DNA from: Paraburkholderia monticola
GTDB taxonomy: Bacteria; Pseudomonadota; Gammaproteobacteria; Burkholderiales; Burkholderiaceae
NCBI RefSeq assembly: GCF_001580545.1
Contig: NZ_LRBG01000002.1
Span: 225,081 to 289,080 of the forward strand
Direction: 5' to 3'
Length of the DNA: 64,000 nucleotides
Shown here: in pieces, positions 20,943 to 29,477 of the stretch
Numbering within the stretch: the first letter of the stretch is position 1
Layout of the letters: each line of letters starts with the position of its first letter
The notes under the pieces: generated by a model
The model's input: the letters and a program-made list of their open reading frames with translations, nothing else
The model's database searches: none
What the model was told of the DNA's origin: nothing
Position numbers and translations under genes: made by a program

Positions 20943-21869
20943 ATGCGCAGTGCGTTCATCACGGGAATAAGCGGCTTCACCGGCGCCTACTTGCGTGATG
21001 AGTTAATGCGCGCTGGGTACGACGTCAGCGGTAGCGTGCTGTCTGATCCGGGGCCGGGCGAACACGTGCTCGATATCACCTCGCTGGAGCAGTGCCGGCA
21101 CGTCATCGACGTCGTCCGGCCGTCCCATATCGTCCATCTCGCCGCAAGCAGCTTTGTGGCGGATGACGACAAGATCGACATGTACCGTGTCAATGTGATG
21201 GGTACGTTGAATCTGCTGCAAGCTTGCGCGGACACGGGGCATCGGCCGGAGAAGATCGTGATCGCCAGCAGTGCGAACGTCTACGGCAATACACCAGGCA
21301 CCGTCGACGAGAGTATGACGCCCGCACCGGTCAATCACTACGGTGCGAGCAAGGCGGCCATGGAGCACCTCGTGCGGACATGGTTCGATCGTCTGCCCAT
21401 CATAATCACGCGCCCCTTCAACTACACCGGCTGCGGTCAGTCGGAGCGCTTTCTGGTGCCGAAGATCGTTGCCTCATTCGTGCAAAAGCGGTCTTTCATT
21501 GAGCTCGGCAATCTTGACGTCGCACGTGACTTTTCGGATGTCCGTGAAGTGGCGTACATCTACCGCGCGCTGCTCGAAGCGGACGCGGCCGGCGAAGTCG
21601 TCAATGTCTGTAGCGAGCGACCTTACACACTTCAGGAAGTCATTGAGACCGTTCGCAAGGTGTCCGGTCACGAACTCGAGATTCGCGTGAACTCCCAGTT
21701 TGTGAGAGCCAACGAAGTCAGTGTACTGGTTGGATCGGCTGCGAAATTGCGCCGGCTGGTTCCGGGGACTATGTCCATAGCGTTCGCGGACACGGTCGAG
21801 TGGATGGTACGAAGAGGCGTAGACGCGGCCGCAGACGGGATGGTGGCGCAGACTTCGCTGCACGGGTGA
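20943..21869 (+). CDS. rmd: GDP-4-keto-6-deoxy-D-mannose reductase (Rmd-like, 308 aa)
   Basis: Extended SDR placed directly after gmd. Rossmann motif ITGISGFTGAYLRDEL, the SSANVYG active-site Ser region and catalytic YGASK are present, with RPFNYTGCGQSERFLVPK. In Pseudomonas aeruginosa the gmd-rmd pair makes GDP-D-rhamnose for the common polysaccharide antigen, and this gene matches Rmd in length and context. ATG 20943 has a GAGG site 8 bp upstream. A C4-epimerizing activity giving another GDP-deoxyhexose cannot be excluded. Confidence 0.82.
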   Translation: MRSAFITGISGFTGAYLRDELMRAGYDVSGSVLSDPGPGEHVLDITSLEQCRHVIDVVRPSHIVHLAASSFVADDDKIDMYRVNVMGTLNLLQACADTGHRPEKIVIASSANVYGNTPGTVDESMTPAPVNHYGASKAAMEHLVRTWFDRLPIIITRPFNYTGCGQSERFLVPKIVASFVQKRSFIELGNLDVARDFSDVREVAYIYRALLEADAAGEVVNVCSERPYTLQEVIETVRKVSGHELEIRVNSQFVRANEVSVLVGSAAKLRRLVPGTMSIAFADTVEWMVRRGVDAAADGMVAQTSLHG

Positions 21870-22010
21870 GCCACGCTCTGCTTGCGATCTGTCTCGCGCG
21901 GCGCGAATGCCGTGACGTAGGCTGTCTGGTCTGGGAGCCGTTCATCGGCTAGGGCGAAGCGTGGTAAATTTCACCTGCGTGGAGCGGCACGCCGGTGCTT
22001 AATCTTTTTA

Positions 22011-23018
22011 ATGGGCAGTCGAATGTCTGAGACTAAAAACTCTCTGGTTGCAGAAAGACCTGATCAATTCTTTGCAGGCCGAAAAGTGTGGATCACGGGT
22101 CACCGTGGCATGCTCGGATCCGCGATGGTTCGCAGCTTCGCGAACGAAAACGCGGAGCTTCTGCTGACATCGCGTCAAGAGTTGGACCTTCGTAACCAAC
22201 ATGCCGTCTTCGAGTGGGTGGAACGTAACCGCCCCGAAATGATTTTCCACATCGGTGCGAAGGTGGGCGGTATCCACGCAAACGCGACGTTGCCGGCGGA
22301 TTTTCTGTACGACAACATCATGGTGCAAACCAACGTCATTAACGCGGCACATCGCTTTTCCGCGAAGAAAATGGTGTTCGTGGCGTCGAATTGCACTTAT
22401 CCCACCAAGGCGGAACAGCCCATCAAGGAAGAAGCGCTGCTCACTGGGCCGCTGGATCAGAACATTCGCGCGTACGCGGTCAGCAAGATCGCCGGCATCG
22501 AAATGTGCCGTGCTTACCGAAAGCAGCACGGCAGCAACTTCATCTCGGTGATTCCTCCCAATCTGTATGGCCCGGGTGATAACTACCATCCGCAGCATAG
22601 CCACGTGGTCGCTGGCATCCTGCGTCGTACGCACGAGGCGAAATTGGCGGGCAAGACGGAGTTCGTGGTGTGGGGCGACGGAACGCCGCGCCGCGAACTG
22701 CTTCACGTCGATGATCTTGCCGACGCCATGAAGTGCCTGATGGCTGCGGACACGCAATACGACCTCTATAACGTCGGCCCGGGTTTCGATCACTCCATCG
22801 CTGAACTCGCCACGATGATTGCAGAGGTAGTGGGTTTCAAGGGCGATATCGTGTACGACACGTCCAAGCCGAACGGTACGATGGCCAAGCTTCTTGACAG
22901 TTCGCGCATCCTTTCACTCGGGTGGCGTCCCAAGGTCGACGAGCGCCGAGGCTTGCAAAGCTCATATGAGGACTTGCTCAAGCTGTTCGCGACGTCGGGT
23001 CAGGACGGTCGGCTCTAG
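22011..23018 (+). CDS. fcl: GDP-L-fucose synthase / GDP-4-keto-6-deoxymannose epimerase-reductase (335 aa)
   Basis: Bifunctional 3,5-epimerase/4-reductase SDR. WITGHRGMLGSAMVR is the Rossmann motif; VASNCTYPTKAEQPIKE contains the epimerization Cys; YAVSKIAGIEMC holds the Tyr/Lys pair; and PPNLYGPGDNYHPQHSHV carries the catalytic His. Start uncertain: ATG 22011 or 22023, neither with a strong ribosome site. It lies 141 bp after rmd, so the locus encodes two competing fates for the Gmd product. The N-terminus is about 20 residues longer than typical Fcl. Confidence 0.9.
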   Translation: MGSRMSETKNSLVAERPDQFFAGRKVWITGHRGMLGSAMVRSFANENAELLLTSRQELDLRNQHAVFEWVERNRPEMIFHIGAKVGGIHANATLPADFLYDNIMVQTNVINAAHRFSAKKMVFVASNCTYPTKAEQPIKEEALLTGPLDQNIRAYAVSKIAGIEMCRAYRKQHGSNFISVIPPNLYGPGDNYHPQHSHVVAGILRRTHEAKLAGKTEFVVWGDGTPRRELLHVDDLADAMKCLMAADTQYDLYNVGPGFDHSIAELATMIAEVVGFKGDIVYDTSKPNGTMAKLLDSSRILSLGWRPKVDERRGLQSSYEDLLKLFATSGQDGRL

Positions 23019-23128
23019 TCCGCACGCAACGATCGTTGCACGGCATTTTTTGATTTAGGGAACACGGGTTGCAGGTCGGATGGCTTGCGACCGTTTCAGC
23101 AAGATATCTGCATCCGAAGTGAGTGGGC

Positions 23129-25108
23129 ATGAACGACAACATTTCTAACAACTTTAAACTGCCCACTGGACTGATCGGCCGCTTCGCTGTGGTCAAGCTA
23201 TGGCCGAAGCTGAAGACAGCCGAAGACGAGTGTATCGCGCGTCTGAAGATTGCGGCGGCAGCGATAGGCGTCGAATGCATCGAGATCAACGCCGATGGCT
23301 CACTGCTCGAGGACCCGAACACGGTGGTCAGCAGGCAAATCGTCGATTTTGTACTGCATCTCCACTATGACACCCCGAAGAATTACGACGTTTTCTCGTT
23401 TGTAGCACTGTGGAATCCGATGCAGTTCTATCACGAGTGGGGTTATCAGCGAACCTCGCGCAACCTGCTATCACACGACGATTTTGTGAGTTGCAGTTCT
23501 GCAGCGGCCGACGATCACGTTGCCCGCATGGTTCGCAACGCTCAGACGCACCTGCCCGCCCATTTCAAGCTTTATCACTCTCTCGCCGAGATCGCGCGGC
23601 CGCCTTCTCTTGGCGATCACAAGCTGTTTTATGTCGGGATCAACTGGGAGGCCGTCAATGGCGGCCAGTCTCGCCATCAGGATGTTCTGAAGCGTCTCGA
23701 TCAGACCGGCATGATGCGCATCTACGGTCCGACTGTCTTCCTGAACGTCAAGGTGTGGGCGGGTTACCAGAGCTACGTGAAGGAGATACCGTTCGACGGC
23801 GTCTCGATGATCGACGAGATTTCGAAGGCAGGCATTTCGCTCGTACTGTCTTCGGCGGCTCACAAGGAGTCCGAGTTGATGTCGAACCGGCTCTTCGAAA
23901 GCGTCGCTGCTGGGGCACTCGTGATTTGCGACGAGAACCGTTTTGCATCGAAGTATTTCGGCGATGCATTGCTATATATCGATAGCCGCTGCTCGGTCGA
24001 CAAAATATGTGAAGACATTCGGGCGCACCTCGAATGGGCGAAAGCCAATCCTGAGCTTGCTCTCGCGAAGATCGAGAAGGCGCAGCGGATTTTTCGTGAA
24101 AAGTTCAGCCTGGTACGAAACCTGAGCGATCTATATCAGGGCTATCAACAACGCAAGGAAGACCTGCTTGCACGCCAGGGGCTGGGCCATGACACGGCGA
24201 AGCTGAGGGTCGGCGCATATTTCCTGGTTCCGGAATTTTCGAGGGAGACTGTGCAGTCGCATCTATCGAGCATTGCGGCGCAAGATTATCGTGACCTTGA
24301 GCCAGTGCTCGTGATCGATCGTGTCGACGCGCGGGAATATCGCACGGAGATCGCGCAAAGCCTTGCCGGCGCGACCCCAGCGGTGCGTGTCCTCGAACTG
24401 GACTTCTTCGATCACGGCCCCACCGGAGCCGTTAAAGGCGAACGCAAACTCGGCAACGTGATCGCGGAAATCATCGATGATGCGCGAGGTATAGACGCCC
24501 TGATGTTCGTCGCTCCGAACGAACGCCTTCTCTCGAATCACGTGCAGGCGCTCGCCGGCAGTCTGATCCGCGAACCGCAGCGACATTGCGCAGCCACCGC
24601 GGCCATCATCAGGAACGGCAAGGCAACCGTGCACACGGTCTCCGAACAGTTCGAATTCGGCTTCCTGAGCGACGACGCGCCGATCGGTTACGCGCGCCTG
24701 ATGTTCCGCTGTGCATCGCTGCCGGCCAATCTGAATCTCGCACTGCCGTACCTGCATCGCAAGCCGCTCGCTGCCCTGGTCGGCGAGCACAAGATTCACC
24801 AGGAGATCCCGTCGACGGTGATCATCGATATCGAGGCGCCGTTCCCCACGGGCAAATGGAATCAGGGAATGGAGAACGAACTGCTCGGCGACTTCTGTCC
24901 TGAAGTGTTCACGGTATATCGGGGCTATTTCCGCGAAATGCCTTCGCTCGCGCCGCGTGTGGTCGCCGTGCCTGCATCGATTCCTTATTCGCGGCTCAGC
25001 CGGCGTTGGGTGCTTTATCAAATCGAAGCGCTGCGTGAGAAGGGCGTAGGCGAGCGGCTCAATCTGCTGAGGGCGAAAATCGGCCGTCGCGTCAAACGCG
25101 CCAGCTGA
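23129..25108 (+). CDS. Large two-part glycosyltransferase-like protein (659 aa)
   Basis: The N-terminal half resembles the CgeB-like family 1 glycosyltransferase group: about residues 240-275 contain SAAHKESELMSNRLFESVAAG and VICDENRFASKYFGD, the usual nucleotide-sugar-binding Glu and glycine stretch. After a linker near residue 340, the C-terminal part (LRVGAYFLVPEFSRETVQSHL, then PVLVIDRVDAREY) looks like a degenerate GT2 Rossmann-type fold, without a clear DxD. No membrane segments. It lies between the GDP-sugar genes and wzm-wzt, so it probably acts on the ABC-exported O-chain in the cytoplasm. GTG 23123 is an alternative start. Linkage and donor unknown. Confidence 0.7.
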   Translation: MNDNISNNFKLPTGLIGRFAVVKLWPKLKTAEDECIARLKIAAAAIGVECIEINADGSLLEDPNTVVSRQIVDFVLHLHYDTPKNYDVFSFVALWNPMQFYHEWGYQRTSRNLLSHDDFVSCSSAAADDHVARMVRNAQTHLPAHFKLYHSLAEIARPPSLGDHKLFYVGINWEAVNGGQSRHQDVLKRLDQTGMMRIYGPTVFLNVKVWAGYQSYVKEIPFDGVSMIDEISKAGISLVLSSAAHKESELMSNRLFESVAAGALVICDENRFASKYFGDALLYIDSRCSVDKICEDIRAHLEWAKANPELALAKIEKAQRIFREKFSLVRNLSDLYQGYQQRKEDLLARQGLGHDTAKLRVGAYFLVPEFSRETVQSHLSSIAAQDYRDLEPVLVIDRVDAREYRTEIAQSLAGATPAVRVLELDFFDHGPTGAVKGERKLGNVIAEIIDDARGIDALMFVAPNERLLSNHVQALAGSLIREPQRHCAATAAIIRNGKATVHTVSEQFEFGFLSDDAPIGYARLMFRCASLPANLNLALPYLHRKPLAALVGEHKIHQEIPSTVIIDIEAPFPTGKWNQGMENELLGDFCPEVFTVYRGYFREMPSLAPRVVAVPASIPYSRLSRRWVLYQIEALREKGVGERLNLLRAKIGRRVKRAS

Positions 25109-25149
25109 TCAACGCATCCGGCTAGCCGGCCTAATGGTTCCCTTGCTAT

Positions 25150-25980
25150 ATGAATCCCCACGAAAACAAACCGGTATCGCTAGCGGCTCTCGTCCACAGT
25201 CTGTGGACGAACCGTCAGTTGATCTTGCAGATGGCTCGTCGCGACGTCATTGGACGCTATAAAGGCTCAGTGATGGGCGTGATGTGGTCGTTCTTCAACC
25301 CGCTGCTGTTGCTCACTATTTACACCTTCGTTTTCTCCGTGGTGTTCAAGGCTCGCTGGGGGGGAACCCTTCCAGCAAGTAAAACGGAGTTTGCGCTTCT
25401 GCTGTTCGTCGGCATGATCGTTCATACCTTGTTCGCCGAGACGCTGACGCAGGCGCCGATGTTGATCGTGAACAACGTAAGTTACGTCAAGAAGATTATT
25501 TTTCCGCTGGAGATCCTACCTGTCACCGCACTCGGAACAGCGCTGTTCCATGCTTGCGTTAGTCTGGCGGTCTGGCTCGCGTTCTTTGTCCTGTTCAACG
25601 GCTTCATACACTGGACGGTCATCTTCATGCCGCTTGTCCTGCTACCGCTGATCATGCTGACCGTTGGCATTGCGTGGGCGCTCGCGTCGTTGGGCGTATT
25701 CCTGAGAGACGTGGCTCAGCCCATTAGTCTCATCATGACCGTACTCCTCTTTGCATCTCCGGTTTTTTACCCGATCACAGCATTGCCGGTGACCATCAGG
25801 CCATGGCTCATGCTCAATCCGCTTACCCTGATCATCGAGCAAGCGCGCGCGGTGCTGCTATTTGGGCAACTGCCGGACTGGTCGGCCCTTGCGATTTATG
25901 GCGCGGTAGCGTTGGTCATCGCCTGGCTTGGCTATGCGTGGTTTCAGAAAACGCGGAAAGGTTTCGCCGATGTCATCTAA
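25150..25980 (+). CDS. wzm: O-antigen ABC transporter permease (Wzm-type, 276 aa)
   Basis: Inner-membrane permease of the ABC-2 family that exports undecaprenyl-linked polysaccharide. N-terminal amphipathic part ILQMARRDVIGRYKGSVMG precedes six hydrophobic segments (beginning LLLLTIYTFVFSVVF and ending ALAIYGAVALVIAWLGYAW). Family length is 255-280 aa. The stop overlaps the ATPase start by 11 bp, so the two are translationally coupled. Belongs to the ABC-dependent rather than Wzy-dependent O-antigen route. Confidence 0.95.
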   Translation: MNPHENKPVSLAALVHSLWTNRQLILQMARRDVIGRYKGSVMGVMWSFFNPLLLLTIYTFVFSVVFKARWGGTLPASKTEFALLLFVGMIVHTLFAETLTQAPMLIVNNVSYVKKIIFPLEILPVTALGTALFHACVSLAVWLAFFVLFNGFIHWTVIFMPLVLLPLIMLTVGIAWALASLGVFLRDVAQPISLIMTVLLFASPVFYPITALPVTIRPWLMLNPLTLIIEQARAVLLFGQLPDWSALAIYGAVALVIAWLGYAWFQKTRKGFADVI

Positions 25981-27319
25981 CGATATTGCGATCACTGTAC
26001 AAGGCGTGTCAAAGCGCTTTGAGCTTTACGACAAGCCGAGCGATCGTCTGAAGCAGTTCATTTTGCCGCGGCTGAACCGACTGACGGGCAAGCCACCGAG
26101 AGACTACTTCCGCGAATTCTGGGCGCTCAAAGATGTGTCTTTCGACGTACGCCGTGGTGAGGCCTTTGCCATCGTCGGACGTAACGGTAGCGGCAAGAGT
26201 ACGCTGCTGCAAATCATTACGGGCACGCTGTCACCAACGACAGGCCTCGTCAATACCAACGGCCGCGTCGCCGCGCTGCTCGAACTCGGGTCTGGGTTCA
26301 ATCCTGAGTTCACGGGCAAGGAAAATGTCTTTCTGAATGGCGCCCTACTTGGTTTCAGTCGCGAGGAGATCGAGCAGAAATACGATGCGATCGTCGGCTT
26401 TGCGGACATCGGTCAGCATATCGATCAACCGGTTAAGTCGTATTCGAGCGGTATGGTCGTGCGTCTGGCAATCGCTGTTCAAACGCAGGTCGAACCGGAC
26501 ATTCTGATTGTCGACGAGGCGCTTGCGGTAGGCGATGCGCTTTTTCAGAAGCGTTGCTATCGACAGATCGAGAAGTTGTTGAACAACGGCACGACGTTGC
26601 TGTTCGTTTCGCATGACCAGGAGATCGTTCGAACGCTGACGCAGCGAGCTGTATTTCTGAACGCCGGCAACGCGCAGAAATGCGGCGACACCTCCGACGT
26701 TTTGTTCGCCTATCGGGAGTTTTTGCAGCAGCAAGAAGAGGCGGCCTTCCTGGATTTGCAGCAGCGTAGCCAGACGATATTGAAGGCGCATTCCCCACAA
26801 AAATCTTATGGAAGCCGCGAAGTCGAAATTCAGAAGGTTGAAGTGTTTGATGGCCGAGGGAGCCCTCAGAGTGTGTTTTACGCAGGGGACGAGATTACCT
26901 TGGCCGTGGAATGCGTATGTAATGTCGATATCGATAACCTTAATGTGGCCTTCCGAATCGTTAGCAAAGAGGGCATAAAGGTCACCACTTGGGGTACCTT
27001 GAACGAGGACATGGTTCGATTCGAATCTGCGCCCGAAACGGCGTTCTGGAGCCGAAAGTTCGCCAAGGGGGACCGCTTTACAGTGAGATTCAGCGGTCGC
27101 TGTACTCTGGGAGCGAACCTCTACGAAGTCCAGGCGGTTGTCGCTCGCGAACACGACCAGTACTACGGAAACCAGCAGGTGCTTCACTGGGTGGACGATG
27201 CCGGACACTTCACAGTGATACTGAAAAATAAGGAGTACGTGTTCGACGGTGTTTGCGACCTGGAACTTCGATCTGAGCTCAATGTTCGCGTCCAACACGC
27301 TGAAGCGCAATCCACTTGA
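25970..27319 (+). CDS. wzt: O-antigen ABC transporter ATPase with C-terminal carbohydrate-binding domain (Wzt-type, 449 aa)
   Basis: ATPase partner of Wzm. Walker A GRNGSGKST at about residues 70-78, signature YSSGMVVRLAIAVQ, Walker B ILIVDEALAVGD. The nucleotide-binding domain ends near residue 270; the remaining about 180 residues form an extra beta-rich domain (EVEIQKVEVFDG, DEITLAVECVC, RFSGRCTLGANLYEV, YVFDGVCDLEL), the Wzt C-terminal domain. In E. coli O8/O9a this domain recognises the modified non-reducing end of finished O-chains, so export depends on a terminator. The next gene is a methyltransferase, fitting that model. Confidence 0.95.
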   Translation: MSSNDIAITVQGVSKRFELYDKPSDRLKQFILPRLNRLTGKPPRDYFREFWALKDVSFDVRRGEAFAIVGRNGSGKSTLLQIITGTLSPTTGLVNTNGRVAALLELGSGFNPEFTGKENVFLNGALLGFSREEIEQKYDAIVGFADIGQHIDQPVKSYSSGMVVRLAIAVQTQVEPDILIVDEALAVGDALFQKRCYRQIEKLLNNGTTLLFVSHDQEIVRTLTQRAVFLNAGNAQKCGDTSDVLFAYREFLQQQEEAAFLDLQQRSQTILKAHSPQKSYGSREVEIQKVEVFDGRGSPQSVFYAGDEITLAVECVCNVDIDNLNVAFRIVSKEGIKVTTWGTLNEDMVRFESAPETAFWSRKFAKGDRFTVRFSGRCTLGANLYEVQAVVAREHDQYYGNQQVLHWVDDAGHFTVILKNKEYVFDGVCDLELRSELNVRVQHAEAQST

Positions 27320-27331
27320 CAGAAGTTGTTG

Positions 27332-28582
27332 ATGACTAACAGGTCTACTAAAAGTTTGTTGCTTGCGGTCTTGCGACGGTTAGCTAATGCAACCAGGCGC
27401 GAACCGAAGCTGAGTACCTCCTTTGAACCGGATGTGCGGGCCAGTCTGGATCGTGTATCGAACCTGGCGCAAATTGCGGATTTGCGGTCTGCGGAAATCG
27501 ACGCGAAGGTTCGAAATCTTGATAAGCGTCTCGAGTCATTAGAAAGATTGAATGATCTGCGAACGCCCATTGCACATATCGAGACTGTCCTGGCAACTGC
27601 GGACGAGAGAGCGACGACGTTCGTCTCCCAGCTTTCTGCGCTGGATAGCCTGTTGCGTGTCGTCGAAGAGCGATCACGTACGATGGATAGCCTATTGCGC
27701 GTCGTGGAAGAGCGATCACGTACGATGGATAGCCTATTGCGTGTCGTGGAAGAAAGATCACGGACGCTCGAATACGAAACACGTCAAGGCGTGCTGGCGT
27801 CGAACTATCAGATCGATTTTCTGTTGAAGCTGTATGTAGAGGCAATGTCCGCTTCCAGGACATTCTCGGACAGTGTTGTTTTCGACGCTGCGAGACTCAT
27901 CGAATTGAAGACCGATTTTCCAATTGCGTATGGGAGTAACGATCATCTGAGCCCGGATTCGACGATGGAGGGTGTGTCTCGCCCCACTTTGTTTGTGCAG
28001 AACTGCATCGCTGCTCTCGGTAAGGACATGCGTGCGTTAGATCTCGGAACCGGGGCAGCGGGAATTGTCTACGAGTTCGCGATGAACGGTGTTCTAGCGG
28101 TCGGCATCGATGGCTCGGATTTTTGCCGGCGGAACAAGATTGGCTACTGGCCATTGCTCGATAACAACTTGTTCACCTGTGACATCACTCGTGAATTCGA
28201 TTTTGTTAGCAGGGATACCAACGCAGTTAGCCAGTTCGACTTGGTCACGATGTGGGAAGTGCTCGAGCACATTGGAGAGGAAGGGTTCCCCTCCCTCTTC
28301 GCTAACATTCGCAAACACCTGCGGGACGACGGCTTTTTCATTGGGTCCGTCTCCTTTGTTGAATACAACGACCCAGCGGGTAACCCATATCACGTGACAC
28401 TCAAGCCGTGGGAATGGTGGGAAGAGAAGTTTCGTGAATTCGGACTTGAGGTTCAGGCCGAACATCCATTCAACGAAAAATGGTTCCCACGCGGAAACGG
28501 GCCACGGTTTCAAGACTTTCACAACTATGAGCGCAATCCGGATGAGGGGCGGCTATTTGTTGCCAGGAAAGCGGTTGGATGA
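27332..28582 (+). CDS. Class I methyltransferase with N-terminal repetitive coiled coil (416 aa)
   Basis: Residues about 30-170 are heptad-like and charged, and include three perfect or near-perfect 14-residue units DSLLRVVEERSRTM/L (residues 105-146). The C-terminal half is a SAM-dependent methyltransferase: motif I DLGTGAAGIVYEF near residue 237, AVGIDGS, and FDLVTMWEVLEHIGEEGF. ATG 27332 is 12 bp after wzt. In E. coli O8/O9a the terminator WbdD combines a methyltransferase with a coiled coil whose length sets O-chain length; here the coiled coil is N-terminal and no kinase domain is seen. I infer a chain-capping role. Alternatively it could methylate a sugar internally. Confidence 0.75.
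   Translation: MTNRSTKSLLLAVLRRLANATRREPKLSTSFEPDVRASLDRVSNLAQIADLRSAEIDAKVRNLDKRLESLERLNDLRTPIAHIETVLATADERATTFVSQLSALDSLLRVVEERSRTMDSLLRVVEERSRTMDSLLRVVEERSRTLEYETRQGVLASNYQIDFLLKLYVEAMSASRTFSDSVVFDAARLIELKTDFPIAYGSNDHLSPDSTMEGVSRPTLFVQNCIAALGKDMRALDLGTGAAGIVYEFAMNGVLAVGIDGSDFCRRNKIGYWPLLDNNLFTCDITREFDFVSRDTNAVSQFDLVTMWEVLEHIGEEGFPSLFANIRKHLRDDGFFIGSVSFVEYNDPAGNPYHVTLKPWEWWEEKFREFGLEVQAEHPFNEKWFPRGNGPRFQDFHNYERNPDEGRLFVARKAVG
27644..27769 (+). repeat. Three tandem 42-bp repeats inside the methyltransferase gene
   Basis: Units at 27644-27685, 27686-27727 and 27728-27769, each encoding a 14-residue heptad pair. Units 1 and 2 differ at three bases (ctg/cta, cgt/cgc, gtc/gtg), and unit 3 diverges mainly in its 3' half. 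Because 42 is a multiple of 3 and each unit is two heptads, gain or loss keeps both frame and coiled-coil register. Confidence 0.93.
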
Positions 28583-28621
28583 TCGTCTGAACTTCCCTAG
28601 GAATCCTGGAAACTGGTGGTT

Positions 28622-28890
28622 TTAAGTTACCGCAGTTACGTCAGCGGTATTTCTGAGTTGCCCATAGTAGTTCGCCTCAGCCTCAGCGGGCGGCGGATCG
28701 GAATCATCGCCACGACGGTACCGGCGGCGGGAGTCTGCGCGATGCAGGATTTTTCTCTTTTCGGGTTGCTGCTCGAGCGAGCATGAACCTAGGACTGCGA
28801 TGCAGGCGGCGGACGTTGTACCACCCTTCGATCATGCGGAAGATCGTACGTCGCGTTTGCTCTCGTGTATCGACTCACGCGCGGGTCGGC
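28622..28890 (-). mobile_element. IS3-family transposase (orfB) C-terminal remnant
   Basis: Leftward translation gives TREQTRRTIFRMIEGWYN followed by VRRLHRS, the C-terminal signature of IS3 orfB integrases (…YIEGFYNxxRLHS…), then, after at least one frame change, PPAEAEANYYGQLRN and a stop at 28624-28622. The DDE core is absent. It starts about 40 bp after the methyltransferase stop, so an IS once ended there. Confidence 0.6.
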
Positions 28891-28932
28891 AGCTCGTAAG
28901 CGGTTGGCGAACCCACCTTGACGAACGGTGAA

Positions 28933-29188
28933 TCAGGCTGCAGCGGTAAAAGGCTGCCAGTTATGTGGCAGCAATGCGGCGATGTCGCTTGCCCTGTGGG
29001 CGGGCAGGCGTTTCAGGATGTCTTTCAGATATGCGTGGGGTTCGTGACCGCTGAGTTGCGCTGAACGGATGAGGCTCATGATTGCGGCCGCACGTTGGCC
29101 AGCGCGCAGCGACCCGGCGAACAACCAGTTGGCCCTCCCGATGGCCTATGGACGGATCTGGGTTTTGACCCAATTGTTGTCTATGGCA
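28933..29188 (-). mobile_element. IS66-family transposase C-terminal remnant
   Basis: Leftward reading gives AIDNNWVKTQIRP, a TAG at 29148-29146 where family members have Trp or Ile, then AIGRANWLFAGSLRAGQRAA and AIMSLIRSAQLSGHEPHAYL through ILKRLP to LLPHNW and a stop at 28935-28933. This is the conserved IS66 TnpC tail, with an inactivating nonsense mutation and the rest deleted. Confidence 0.8.
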
Positions 29189-29353
29189 CTCGATCGTAAG
29201 AGGCTTAAATGCGACCTTCGCGACGCGGTGCACGTCGCGCTGTGTGGCGACGGCCACAACCTGCGGATGATGCTCACGAAGCTATGGCGTCTTTGTGTTT
29301 GCATTCTCGCTGCCTGGCTTGACCGTAGCGTTGTCGCCCACGCGATGTTGTGA
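29189..29353 (+). mobile_element. IS5-like transposase C-terminal remnant (left copy)
   Basis: Begins exactly where the IS66 remnant ends. Reads LDRKRLKCDLRDAVHVALCG, then DGHNLRMMLTKLW and SVVAHAML before a stop at 29353, matching the end of IS5-group transposases (LxRNxLKGxxGDAxHAVLxGxGHNxRxxL). The following bases to about 29390 resemble those after the right copy. Confidence 0.65.
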
Positions 29354-29477
29354 CGCCTGCGGCACGAGAAACGAATCGTTCAGGGGCGGTGAATGCAGCC
29401 CGACTGAACAATTCGGCTCCTATGCGCTTACAGGACGCGTACCCGCGATGCTGCGACGAGGTCGAAGATGGCGAGCG

